From: Pyrinomonadaceae bacterium | GTDB taxonomy: Bacteria; Acidobacteriota; Blastocatellia; Pyrinomonadales; Pyrinomonadaceae | Direction of reading: 5' to 3' | Assembly: GCA_014380365.1 (NCBI GenBank) | Contig: JACMJZ010000024.1 | Coordinates: 124,001-188,000, forward strand | Length of the DNA: 64,000 nucleotides | In this document: piece by piece, positions 32,714 to 41,566 of the stretch | How positions within the stretch are numbered: the first letter of the stretch is position 1 | Layout of the letters: the number at the start of each line of letters is the position of its first letter | Made by a program: the position numbers and the translations under genes | The notes under the pieces: generated by a model | The model's database searches: none | What the model was told of the DNA's origin: nothing | Seen by the model: only the letters and a program-made list of their open reading frames with translations

Positions 32714-34141
32714 ATGATTCACATTCCTATACTTCGCCACGGCGAACCGTACAAGAGCTTAGACGTAGCGCGTGTGGCGCATCATCAAACGCGAGAACAG
32801 TTCGTTGAAATCAGCCAGGCCAACGCCGGTCTGATCAGACGCGATCTGCGTGACCAGAAAACGGGCCGGGAAAAACTTGCAGCGTTTTCCACCGCCGAAC
32901 TGATTCAGATTTGCAGTCGCGCCGCTGAGTACTTCCTCAACGACGCACTGCCGCTCGGCGACGACGCGCAAACGGCGGAAGACTACGTCCGCCAGATTTC
33001 GGCGACTACGGGCATGCCTCACGTTTTGGCGCGCCGGAATATGGGCAAGATTCATGGCGTACTCGCGGAAGCGGGCAGTGTGCTCAACGGGCTCACGAGG
33101 AACATTGATTGGGAAGTACTCGACCGCGGGTTCGGCGAGTTTGGCGGACAGTCGCTCAGTTTCTACCCTCGCGCCGAGTCGCTGGGCGTCGTGTTGCCGA
33201 ACAACTCACCCGGAGTGCACTCGCTCTGGATTCCCGCCGTGCCGCTGAAGATTCCGCTGGTGCTCAAACCCGGCAGCGCCGAGCCGTGGAGCCCGTACCG
33301 AATAATTCAGGCGTTCATAAAAGCCGGCGCGCCACCCGAGGCTTTTAGTTTCTATCCGACGGATCACCCCGGAGCGAGTGAGATTCTTCGAAACTGCGGG
33401 CGGGGCATGATCTTCGGCGATGCTTCGTCAACTTCTCTCTGGGCCAATGATCCACGCATCGAGATCCATGGTCCCGGTTACAGCAAGATTGTGATTGGCG
33501 AAGATTGCATTGACGACTGGAAAGATTATCTCGACGTGATGGTACGTTCCATTGCCGACAACGGCGGGCGCTCGTGCATCAACGCGTCGAGCGTCTGGGT
33601 TACTGCCCATGCAGAGGAGATTAGTGAAGCGCTGGCAGAACGGTTGGCAGCGATCACTCCGCGTGCAGCCGAAGACGAAGCTGCGCAGCTGGCGCCTTTC
33701 GCTGATCCAAACGTAGCCACACGAATTTCGCGTTTGATTGACCAGGGACTGACTGAGCCGGGCGCGCGCGAGGTCACAGCCGCGCATCGATCAAGCGAAC
33801 GGCTGGTAACCGACGGTGAGTGTTCTTATCTGCTACCAACCGTCGTTCTTTGCGAAAACGCCGAGCACCCGATGGCGAATAAGGAATTCATGTTTCCATT
33901 TGTGAGCGTTGTTAAGACCACGCCGGAGCAGATTCCGGCAGCGTTGGGTCCCAGCCTGGTGGTTACGGCAATCACTTCCGATCCGGAACTCATCAACAAA
34001 TTAGTTTCCTCCCCAAATGTCGATCGGCTGAACATCGGTGCGGTGCCCACGAGTGTGATCAGTTGGGACCAACCGCACGAAGGTAATCTCTTCGAACATC
34101 TCTACGCGCGCCGCGCTTTCCAAAGGGCAGTTGCCGTGTGA
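32714..34141 (+). CDS. Acylating aldehyde dehydrogenase / acyl reductase (EhpG/LuxC-like)
   Basis: 475 aa, ALDH superfamily. LVLKPGSAEPWSPY at 182-195 is the NAD(P)-binding loop and Cys288 in GGRSCINASSVWVT the catalytic thiol. The general-base Glu motif (ELGG) of ordinary ALDHs is replaced by HGPGYSKIVIG (~252-261), as expected in acylating enzymes that reduce thioesters to aldehydes. With the preceding adenylating gene it forms a two-gene carboxylate-reducing pair. The palindrome upstream leaves no visible ribosome site. The substrate is unknown. Confidence 0.8.
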   Translation: MIHIPILRHGEPYKSLDVARVAHHQTREQFVEISQANAGLIRRDLRDQKTGREKLAAFSTAELIQICSRAAEYFLNDALPLGDDAQTAEDYVRQISATTGMPHVLARRNMGKIHGVLAEAGSVLNGLTRNIDWEVLDRGFGEFGGQSLSFYPRAESLGVVLPNNSPGVHSLWIPAVPLKIPLVLKPGSAEPWSPYRIIQAFIKAGAPPEAFSFYPTDHPGASEILRNCGRGMIFGDASSTSLWANDPRIEIHGPGYSKIVIGEDCIDDWKDYLDVMVRSIADNGGRSCINASSVWVTAHAEEISEALAERLAAITPRAAEDEAAQLAPFADPNVATRISRLIDQGLTEPGAREVTAAHRSSERLVTDGECSYLLPTVVLCENAEHPMANKEFMFPFVSVVKTTPEQIPAALGPSLVVTAITSDPELINKLVSSPNVDRLNIGAVPTSVISWDQPHEGNLFEHLYARRAFQRAVAV

Positions 34142-34200
34142 CGTAGGACAGAGATTGCTGTCTGCTGGAGTAGGTATGTAGTCTCCCGGTTTGAACTAAT

Positions 34201-34298
34201 CTCTGTGCGTCCTCTGTGTTCTCTGTGTCTCTGTGGTGAGCGATAGTTAATAAAGATTTCACCACGGAGACAAAGGGAACGCAGAGGACGCACAGAGA
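34201..34298. repeat. Palindromic repeat, CTCTGTG family (copy 2)
   Basis: Left arm 34201-34238 (CTCTGTGCGTCCTCTGTG...CTGTGGTG) and right arm ~34261-34298 (CACCACGGAGACAAAGG...GCACAGAG) are inverted. It ends 8 nt before the glycosyltransferase ATG, so the arm itself supplies the only AGAG-like ribosome site. Same family as 11617-11717. Confidence 0.85.
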
Positions 34299-34306
34299 AA
34301 TGGGCT

Positions 34307-35704
34307 ATGAAGATTCTTTATCTCACAGGCGGCGCCGGGCAGATGTACTGCGGCAGTTGTCTGCGCGATAACGCTCTCGCTACCGAACTGATCTCACGCG
34401 GTCATGACGTAACTCTGCTCCCCGTCTACACGCCGACGTTGACCGACGAACCAAACGTCAGCGGTGACAAAGTTTTCTTTGGTGGCATCAGCGTTTACCT
34501 TGAGCAGTATGTGCCGCTCTTTCGCAAGTCGCCGCGCTGGCTCGATCGCTTGTGGGATTCGACCCCGATGCTGCAGCTCGCGTCGCGACGTTCAATTTCC
34601 ACCAGTCCGAAGATGCTGGGCGAACTAACGGTCTCAATGTTGAAAGGCGAAGCAGGTTTTCAACAGAAGGAGATCGCAAAACTCCTGGAGTGGCTCGCGC
34701 ACGAAGGAGCGCCGGATGTCATAAGTTTGCCGTACACGCTGCTGCTCGGATTGGCCAAGCCGATCAAGAAAGCGCTCGGCCGTCCCATCGCTTGCACGCT
34801 TCAGGGCGAGGACCTGTTTCTCGAGGGCTTGCATGAACCTTATCGAAGCGAAGCCAAGGATCTGATTCGCGCTAACGTGGAGCACGTCGATACTTTTATA
34901 GCCGTCAGTGAATACTACGCTGAGTTCATGCCCGGCTATCTTGGAATTCCGCCGGAAAAGATTCGCGTCGTCCCGCTGGGGATCAACCTGCAAGGCTACC
35001 AACGCGGTGAGCATCAAGGCTCCGAACCTTTCACCGTCGGATACTTCGCTCGCGTCGCCCCGGAAAAAGGTCTTCAGGTTCTGGCGGACTCCTATCGCAG
35101 GCTGCGACTCAAAGAGGACTTCAGCGATGGTTCCGGCGATCGCTCAAGAGGGGTGCGTCTCGAAATCGCCGGTTACCTTGCGCCCGAACACAAGGCTTAC
35201 CTCGGCGGTATTGAGCGTGCAATAAGGAACGCGGGTTTGGGCGAAGAGTTTCATTATCGCGGCGTGCTTGATCGTGAAGAGAAGATTTCTTTCCTGCAAA
35301 GCCTGGATGTCCTGTCTGTGCCGGCGACTTATGATGAGCCGAAGGGAATGTTTCTGCTGGAAGCGATGGCCTGCGGAATTCCGGTAGTCCAACCGAGGCG
35401 CGGAGCGTTCACGGAGATCGTAGAGAAGACGGGCGGTGGTTTGCTGGTGGAACCGGATGACCCGGAGAGTCTGGCGGAAGGCCTGTTGCAAATCTACCGC
35501 GACCCGTCGCTCGGGAAACGGTTGGGACAAAGCGGTTTTGAGAAAGTTCGCGTGCATTACAGCGTCGCCCGCATGGCGGATCGCGCGCTTGCGGTTTATG
35601 AAGACTTAGTAAGCCGCGGATTAACGCGGAGTGACGCGGATCAAGAGAACGAAATTACAAATAAGACACAAAGACACGAGGGAGTGAAACCGTCGACCAC
35701 TTAA
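34307..35704 (+). CDS. GT4-family glycosyltransferase
   Basis: 465 aa. GT-B fold: N-terminal Rossmann part starting KILYLTGGAGQMYCGSCLRDNALA, LQGEDLF near 165-171, and the donor-binding C-terminal part with SEYYAEFMPGYLGIPPEKIRVVPLG, ARVAPEKGL and EPKGMFLLEAMACGIPVV (the EX7E-type site). It probably transfers a sugar from a nucleotide donor to a lipid or metabolite on the cytoplasmic face. The last ~27 residues (from SRGLTRSDADQE) are encoded by repeats and look non-native. Between the aldehyde dehydrogenase and the ABC genes. Confidence 0.85.
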   Translation: MKILYLTGGAGQMYCGSCLRDNALATELISRGHDVTLLPVYTPTLTDEPNVSGDKVFFGGISVYLEQYVPLFRKSPRWLDRLWDSTPMLQLASRRSISTSPKMLGELTVSMLKGEAGFQQKEIAKLLEWLAHEGAPDVISLPYTLLLGLAKPIKKALGRPIACTLQGEDLFLEGLHEPYRSEAKDLIRANVEHVDTFIAVSEYYAEFMPGYLGIPPEKIRVVPLGINLQGYQRGEHQGSEPFTVGYFARVAPEKGLQVLADSYRRLRLKEDFSDGSGDRSRGVRLEIAGYLAPEHKAYLGGIERAIRNAGLGEEFHYRGVLDREEKISFLQSLDVLSVPATYDEPKGMFLLEAMACGIPVVQPRRGAFTEIVEKTGGGLLVEPDDPESLAEGLLQIYRDPSLGKRLGQSGFEKVRVHYSVARMADRALAVYEDLVSRGLTRSDADQENEITNKTQRHEGVKPSTT

Positions 35705-35764
35705 CCATCGGTTTCAGTGTTGGCGTCTTATCTTGCTAACTTTGTGTCTTCGTGCCTTAGTGGT
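35659..35764. repeat. Imperfect palindrome, AAGACACAAAGACACGAGG family
   Basis: Left arm from 35659 (AATAAGACACAAAGACACGAGGG) lies inside the end of the glycosyltransferase gene; right arm to 35764 (GCGTCTTATCTTG...TTTGTGTCTTCGTG) lies in the gap before the ABC gene. Confidence 0.75.
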
Positions 35765-35822
35765 TGATAGCTCTTAACCCGTGTTTCCGGTAATCCGCGG
35801 CCCAATGTTCTTCGGAGGTTCT

Positions 35823-36488
35823 GTGCTTCAAGTTGAGAATGTTTCCAAGGAATATCCAGCGCCAGGCGGGGCGCTGAAAATCATTTCCGACATCTCGCTG
35901 TCGCTTTCGCGCGGCGACGCGGTGTCGATTATGGGTCCGTCGGGAAGCGGCAAGAGCACACTGCTGTACATCATGGGGGCACTCGAACCGCCTACCAGCG
36001 GCACCGTCAGACTCGATGGGCAGAATCCGTTTCAACTCAAACCGAAAGAGCTGGCCGCCTTCCGAAATAAGGAGATCGGTTTCATTTTCCAGGACCACTG
36101 CCTGCTCCCGCAATGTTCAGTTCTCGAGAATGTACTGACGCCAACGCTGGTTTCCACGGCGAGTGGGGATCGCGGTGAGCGTGCGCGTGCGTTGCTCAAA
36201 CAAGTGGGGCTGGGTGACCGTCTCGATCATCGACCGGCAAAACTCTCCGGCGGTGAGAAGCAGCGCGTTTCGCTCGCCCGCGCCCTCATCACAAAACCGC
36301 AGCTCCTTCTCTGTGACGAACCGACCGGCAATCTCGATCACAAAGCCGCCAACGTGGTCGCTTCACTGCTGCTGGAGTTGCATCAGCAACAGGAAACGAT
36401 CCTGGTTGTGGTTACGCACAGCGCCGAACTAGCCGCACGATTTCCCCTGCGTTATGAGTTGACCGATCACGAGCTCCGGCAGGTGTAA
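35823..36488 (+). CDS. ABC transporter ATPase (LolD/MacB-type)
   Basis: 221 aa from the GTG at 35823, chosen because GGAGG lies 4 nt upstream and the protein then opens [11 protein letters not shown] like other LolD-type ATPases; an ATG 18 nt earlier (35805) is possible. Walker [10 protein letters not shown] at 38-46, signature LSGGEKQR, Walker [13 protein letters not shown] and H-loop VTHS are all intact. It powers the FtsX-type permease that follows with a TAATG overlap. LolD/MacB-type systems move lipoproteins, peptides or small molecules from the inner membrane by mechanotransmission. Confidence 0.93.
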   Translation: MLQVENVSKEYPAPGGALKIISDISLSLSRGDAVSIMGPSGSGKSTLLYIMGALEPPTSGTVRLDGQNPFQLKPKELAAFRNKEIGFIFQDHCLLPQCSVLENVLTPTLVSTASGDRGERARALLKQVGLGDRLDHRPAKLSGGEKQRVSLARALITKPQLLLCDEPTGNLDHKAANVVASLLLELHQQQETILVVVTHSAELAARFPLRYELTDHELRQV

Positions 36489-39400
36489 TGCAAACTTCAC
36501 AACTCGTTAGACGAAATCTTACACACTATTGGCGCACCAATCTGGCCGTAGTTTTGGGTGTCGCGACGGCGGTGGCCGTCCTCGCCGGAGCGTTGCTGGT
36601 CGGTGATTCAGTACGCGCGAGTCTGCGCGATCTAGTCGTCCAGCGACTAGGACAGACAGACCATGCAATCACCGCCGCTGCTTTCTTCCGCGAACAGCTT
36701 TCCGATGACCTTCAGAAAGATGGTGCCTTTGCATCGCGGGGACTTTCAAGAAGCTGCCCACTGATTGAGTTGGCAGGAAGTGTTCGCCAGGAGACAAACG
36801 GAACACGCGCCGGTGATGTTAGCGTCTATGGCGTTGATGAAAGATTCTGGGAATTTCATGGTCGCGAAGTGTCGGCTCCGCAGAATCGCGAAGTGTTGGT
36901 CAGCGAGAGTCTGGCTCGTGAACTCAACAGCAAGCCGGGCGATTCACTGCTGGTTCAGATCGAAAAGCCTTCCGAAGTGCCCATTGAATCGCTGTATGGA
37001 CAGAAAGAGGACCTCGGCAGCACGCTGCGTCTAACCATAAGGGAGGCATTAACCGCGAATCAGCTCGGCGAGTTTTCCACCCGGCCTCAACAGGCTGCGG
37101 TGCGCGCTGTGTTTGTGCCTCTTCAGCTACTGCAAAAAGAACTGGACCAGCAGGACAAAGTCAACGTATTACTTGTTTCCAGATCGAAAGACACTGCCGG
37201 TCTCTCGGATGGTGAAAGGACGGCGGCGCTTGAAGACTTACTCAAAGATAGAGCTGAATTAGAGGACTACGGCATTGATTTGCGGCCGCTGGATGAAGAG
37301 CGAGGGATTTCGCTGGAGCGCACGAGCACGTTACTGGATGACAAGCTGGCTCAGACCGCACGCGCAACAGCCGGGGCCTTGCCCGCGCAAACGCTGCCCG
37401 TTCTGTCTTATCTCGCCAATAGCATCAGTTCTGGTGAGCGCTCAATTCCCTATTCGTTGGTGACAGCGCTCGATGAGAACAGATTTAAGAGCTTAATAAC
37501 CTCGAGGAAAGCTGGAGCGACTCCCAACCTTGATGACCCATCACTCCCGATCATTTTGAACGAATGGGCCGCCCGGGATCTCGGCGTGCGCGAGGGAGAT
37601 TCTGTTTCGCTCGAATACTATCTCTGGGGTGAAGGTGGTCGTTTAGAGACGAAGACGACGCCGTTTCAACTCGCGGCGGTCGTGCCGATGACTGGCATCG
37701 CGGCCGATAGGGATTTGGTCCCTGAATATCCGGGTATCACCGGATCGGAAGATCTTTCTGACTGGGATCCTCCTTTTCCAGTCGATCTAAAACGCATACG
37801 CAAACAGGATGAGGACTACTGGGACCAGTATCGCACTACTCCAAAGGCTTTCATTCCGCTCGCCAAAGGACAGGAACTTTGGCAGTCGCGCTTTGGCAAA
37901 CTGACTTCATTACGAATCTTTCCAGCGCCCGGCGCCTCGGTGGGGCAAACGCTCGACTTGTATCGGCAGAAACTAAGAGCCGCTCTGGATCCTACCACTA
38001 TGGGGTTGGCTATTATTCCTGTTCGCGCGCAAGGTCTGGAAGCTTCGCGCGGTGCGACTGACTTCGGCGAATATTTCCTCTACTTCAGTTTCTTCCTGGT
38101 CATCTCCGCGCTTCTATTAACTGCGCTCTTCTTCAAACTCGGAATCGAGCAGCGGTTGCGTGAAATCGGGGTGTTACAAGCCGTGGGATATCCGGCGTCG
38201 AAAATCCGTTCGCTCTTTCTCGCCGAAGGACTACTTCTCGCCGTTGCGGGAAGCATTATCGGGTTAGCCGGCGCGCTCGCTTACAGTGCGTTGATGATGC
38301 TGGGGCTGCGCACCTGGTGGGTCGATGCTGTCGGAACTACGATACTGAGGTTGCATGTGTCGCCGCTGTCGCTGGTGCTCGGCGCCGCAGGAGGAATTCT
38401 TGCGGCGCTGATCTGTGTCGCGTGGACACTCAGAAGTTTGAGAAAGCAATCCACGCGCAGTCTGCTGACGGGCACTCTCTCGCGTGACGAGGAAAAGGGA
38501 CGCGGCGACGCAGCGACACGGAGACCCGGCGAAGCAACCGCGCGTCGCCGCGTCGCCGTGTCGCCGCGCCTCCTGATTGCGAGTGTTATCGGTTTCATTG
38601 CGCTAATGCTCTTGATTGCATCGGCGCTGAATTTGATTGGGCAGACACCGGGATTCTTTGGTGGCGGGATGCTCTTGCTGGTAGCGGCGCTGTGCTTTCA
38701 GTCAGCCTGGCTGCGTCGCGACGGAGGAAAGACGATCGATGGCGCAGGTTGGTGGACGGTCGCGCGTCTGGGATTCAGGAATGCGACCTATCGTCCGGGC
38801 CGCAGCGTGGTGTGCATCGCGTTGATTGCTTCGGCGGCCTTCATCATCGTTTCGGTCGATGCCTTCCGGCGTGACATCACAACGACCCGCGATGCAGATT
38901 CAGGCAGCGGTGGTTTCCCACTCCTGGCTGAGTCGTTATTACCAATCGTCCATGATCCAAACACTCGCGAGGGACGAGAAGTTTTGAACCTCGATGCGCA
39001 AGACGCTTTATCTCCAACTGCCGCTGTGACCTTCGCGCGCTTTCGGGTGCGCCCGGGCGACGACGCCAGTTGTCTCAATCTCTATCAGCCGAAGAATCCT
39101 AAGATCATCGCACCCACCGACGACTTCGTTCGTCGCAAGCGCTTCGGCTTTCAGAGTTCTCTGGCCGCGAGCGATGAGGAGAAGGAAAATCCATGGCTGC
39201 TGCTGAATCGCGAATTTCCCGATGGGGCCGTACCGGTGATTGCTGATGCAAACTCAATGACCTATGTGCTGCACCTCAAGCTCGGTGAAGATCTGGTCTT
39301 ACCGCAGAGGAGCGACGGCCAGCCGATTCGTCTGCGTTTGGTGGCAGCTCTCTCTGACAGCATCTTCCAAAGCGAACTCGTGATGGCGGAGAAGAATTTC

Positions 39401-39970
39401 CTGCGTCTTTTTCCCGAGCAGGAAGGTTATCGTTTCTTTCTGATCGCCATGCCCGACAACACGTCAGCCACGCCGGGTTCTGAGTCCTCCAGCGCAGTCG
39501 CAGCTCTTCTCGAGGATCGACTTTCAGATTTCGGCTTCGACGTTATCTCCACCGAGGAACGGCTGGCAAGTTTTCATCGCGTGGAAAACACCTATCTCTC
39601 CACTTTCCAAATGCTCGGCGGCCTCGGCCTGCTCCTCGGCACGCTCGGTATGGCGGCCGTGTTGTTACGTAATGTGCTGGAGCGACGCCGCGAGCTCGCC
39701 CTGTTGCGGGCTGTCGGTTACAACTCGTCACACTTCACTTTGATGATCATCGCGGAAAACGCTTTCCTCCTTTGCTGTGGGCTGCTTACCGGAACGGTCT
39801 GCGCGCTACTGGCCATCGCGCCAGTCTTCTTTTCTCGACCAGCACACGTCGGCAGTTTTTCGCTGGGCTTGTTGTTGCTCGCGGTATTAATATCCGGGCT
39901 GACCGCCTCAATTGTCGCGACGTGGGCCGCGTTGCGCACGCCATTGCTGCCGGCGTTGCGCGCGGAATGA
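36488..39970 (+). CDS. Large double FtsX-type ABC permease
   Basis: 1160 aa. One N-terminal membrane helix (~20-42), a large periplasmic region (~45-520), a first FtsX domain (~525-650: [25 protein letters not shown]), a connector with helices (~695-735), another anchored helix (~765-790), a second periplasmic region, and a C-terminal FtsX domain (~1035-1150: [25 protein letters not shown]). Both halves of a MacB/LolCE-like dimer are thus fused. Translation is coupled to the ATPase (one-base overlap). Residues ~671-698 (an Arg-rich stretch) are encoded by an inverted repeat and lie between the first FtsX domain and the connector. Confidence 0.88.
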   Translation: MQTSQLVRRNLTHYWRTNLAVVLGVATAVAVLAGALLVGDSVRASLRDLVVQRLGQTDHAITAAAFFREQLSDDLQKDGAFASRGLSRSCPLIELAGSVRQETNGTRAGDVSVYGVDERFWEFHGREVSAPQNREVLVSESLARELNSKPGDSLLVQIEKPSEVPIESLYGQKEDLGSTLRLTIREALTANQLGEFSTRPQQAAVRAVFVPLQLLQKELDQQDKVNVLLVSRSKDTAGLSDGERTAALEDLLKDRAELEDYGIDLRPLDEERGISLERTSTLLDDKLAQTARATAGALPAQTLPVLSYLANSISSGERSIPYSLVTALDENRFKSLITSRKAGATPNLDDPSLPIILNEWAARDLGVREGDSVSLEYYLWGEGGRLETKTTPFQLAAVVPMTGIAADRDLVPEYPGITGSEDLSDWDPPFPVDLKRIRKQDEDYWDQYRTTPKAFIPLAKGQELWQSRFGKLTSLRIFPAPGASVGQTLDLYRQKLRAALDPTTMGLAIIPVRAQGLEASRGATDFGEYFLYFSFFLVISALLLTALFFKLGIEQRLREIGVLQAVGYPASKIRSLFLAEGLLLAVAGSIIGLAGALAYSALMMLGLRTWWVDAVGTTILRLHVSPLSLVLGAAGGILAALICVAWTLRSLRKQSTRSLLTGTLSRDEEKGRGDAATRRPGEATARRRVAVSPRLLIASVIGFIALMLLIASALNLIGQTPGFFGGGMLLLVAALCFQSAWLRRDGGKTIDGAGWWTVARLGFRNATYRPGRSVVCIALIASAAFIIVSVDAFRRDITTTRDADSGSGGFPLLAESLLPIVHDPNTREGREVLNLDAQDALSPTAAVTFARFRVRPGDDASCLNLYQPKNPKIIAPTDDFVRRKRFGFQSSLAASDEEKENPWLLLNREFPDGAVPVIADANSMTYVLHLKLGEDLVLPQRSDGQPIRLRLVAALSDSIFQSELVMAEKNFLRLFPEQEGYRFFLIAMPDNTSATPGSESSSAVAALLEDRLSDFGFDVISTEERLASFHRVENTYLSTFQMLGGLGLLLGTLGMAAVLLRNVLERRRELALLRAVGYNSSHFTLMIIAENAFLLCCGLLTGTVCALLAIAPVFFSRPAHVGSFSLGLLLLAVLISGLTASIVATWAALRTPLLPALRAE
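38497..38572. repeat. Inverted repeat of the GACACGGAG family inside the permease gene
   Basis: Left arm 38497-38534 (GGGACGCGGCGACGCAGCGACACGGAG...) and right arm 38539-38572 (CGCGCGTCGCCGCGTCGCCGTGTCGCCGCG) are inverted. It is in frame, encoding an Arg-rich cytoplasmic loop. Related to 16580-16654. Confidence 0.8.
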
Positions 39971-40000
39971 GAGATGGCTTTTGTAATCAATCACTGAGGA

Positions 40001-40020
40001 GCGAGGGCAAGCCCGCTCTT
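40001..40020. repeat. Half-element of family A
   Basis: GCGAGGGCAAGCCCGCTCTT matches the terminal arm of the elements at 3780 and 15968, without an opposite arm nearby. It lies 30 bp after the permease stop. Confidence 0.65.
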
Positions 40021-40050
40021 CAGAATCAGCAGTATTTGGGAGAGGCAACA

Positions 40051-41334
40051 ATGCAGCTCAAAGTTGAAGGGACAAGTATGCGTAAATTCATAGCCGGAAT
40101 ATTCGCTGTTGTAATGCTGTCAACCACAGTTGCTTCGGCGGAAAATTGGCCGCAGTGGCGCGGCCCCAGTTTGAATGGCGTCAGCGCGGAGAGGAATCTT
40201 CCGGTGAAGTGGACGGCTGACGAGAACATCGCCTGGAAACTGGCGATGCCCAGCTGGAGCGGTTCGACTCCGATCGTCTGGAACGATCGGGTTTTTCTAA
40301 ACGTCGCGGAGGGAGACGATCTTTATCTCTGGTGCGTGGAGCGTACGAAGGGCGCGCTCGTCTGGAAGAAGTTGCTTGGGGCGGGCAATGTCAAGATGCG
40401 AAAGCAGAATATGTCGTCGCCATCGCCCGTCACCGACGGCAAGGGCGTTTTCGTCATGACCGGTACCGGCATCCTCAAAGGCTTCGACTTCAACGGCAAG
40501 GAGATTTGGTCGCGGGATATTCAAAAGGACTACGGTGAGTTTGGACTTCAATGGGGCTACGCTTCGTCGCCGTTGTTGTTGGACAACGCACTTTACGTTC
40601 AGGTCTTGCACGGAATGAAGACCGACGAGCCTTCCTACGTTTTGCGTTTAGATAAAACGAGCGGCAAAACCATTTGGAAAGTTGAACGCCTCACCAGCGC
40701 GATTCGTGAATCGCCCGACGCCTACACAACGCCCGCGGTGCTTCGTTACGGAAAAACCGCTGAGTTGGTAGTAACCGGGGGAGATGTGGTGACGGGCCAC
40801 GACCTGGCAACCGGCAAAGAGCTTTGGCGCGCGAACGGTCTCAATCCTGAAAACCTTCCCTTCTATCGTATCGTGGCCTCGCCGGTAATCTTCAACGACA
40901 TCATCTATGCGCCGACACGTGTGAAGCCGCTACTCGCTCTGAAGGCCGGCGGGCGAGGAGACATCTCGACGTCGCACGTTCTCTGGTCCACGCCAAACGG
41001 ACCCGACGTGCCGACACCCGTCACCGACGGAAAATATTTCTACATCGTTAACGATAAGGGAATCATGTGGTGCCTTGATGCGAAGACTGGCGCGGAGATT
41101 TATGGACAGCAGCGCCTCAAGCCGGGAACCTACAGCGGTTCGCCGGTGCTGGCTGATGGAAAGATCTACGTGACGAACGAGGACGGACTAACATCGGTGG
41201 TGAAGGCTGGAGCCGTGTTTGAAGTCTTAGCTGAGAACCCGCTTAATGATTATTGTCTCAGTTCGCCCGCGATTTCCGGCGGGCAGATTTTCATACGCAC
41301 GTCGACAAACCTTTACTGCATCGGCAAGAAGTAA
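40051..41334 (+). CDS. Exported PQQ-type beta-propeller protein
   Basis: 427 aa from the ATG at 40051, which has GGGAGAGG upstream; a second ATG at 40078 also gives a signal peptide. The signal ends near [19 protein letters not shown] opens the mature protein, and repeated W-motifs ([38 protein letters not shown]) mark the eight-bladed PQQ/BamB-like propeller. It could be a quinoprotein or a scaffold; no dehydrogenase metal site is obvious. It follows the permease by 80 bp and may belong to the same transcript. Confidence 0.85.
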   Translation: MQLKVEGTSMRKFIAGIFAVVMLSTTVASAENWPQWRGPSLNGVSAERNLPVKWTADENIAWKLAMPSWSGSTPIVWNDRVFLNVAEGDDLYLWCVERTKGALVWKKLLGAGNVKMRKQNMSSPSPVTDGKGVFVMTGTGILKGFDFNGKEIWSRDIQKDYGEFGLQWGYASSPLLLDNALYVQVLHGMKTDEPSYVLRLDKTSGKTIWKVERLTSAIRESPDAYTTPAVLRYGKTAELVVTGGDVVTGHDLATGKELWRANGLNPENLPFYRIVASPVIFNDIIYAPTRVKPLLALKAGGRGDISTSHVLWSTPNGPDVPTPVTDGKYFYIVNDKGIMWCLDAKTGAEIYGQQRLKPGTYSGSPVLADGKIYVTNEDGLTSVVKAGAVFEVLAENPLNDYCLSSPAISGGQIFIRTSTNLYCIGKK

Positions 41335-41373
41335 CGGGTTTTCACTGGGGCGTCCTGCCGCAACGCCATTGAG

Positions 41374-41544
41374 TTTTGCGGCTAAGCCGCCGCACAGTGC
41401 GGAAAGGCCACGCCTTTCCGGCGCGCGGAATTTGTTATTTCATGAGGCCAGGCCTCATGTAACCGAGGCGCAGCCTCCCGTAAGAATAGGGACCTCACGG
41501 TAAGGCTGAGCCTTACCGCACTGTGCTGCGGCGCAGCCGCAAAA
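41374..41544. repeat. Multi-hairpin array (GGC-NNN-GCC hairpins within a long outer stem)
   Basis: Outer arms 41374-41402 and 41516-41544 pair over 29 nt with three mismatches. Six small hairpins share the form stem-GGC-NNN-GCC-stem: 41378-41390, 41401-41419, 41441-41459, 41465-41477, 41498-41518 and 41528-41540. It fills the gap between the PQQ and TPR genes, ending ~22 nt before the TPR start. Confidence 0.85.
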
Positions 41545-41566
41545 GCACTACTAGAATGGAGGAGTT

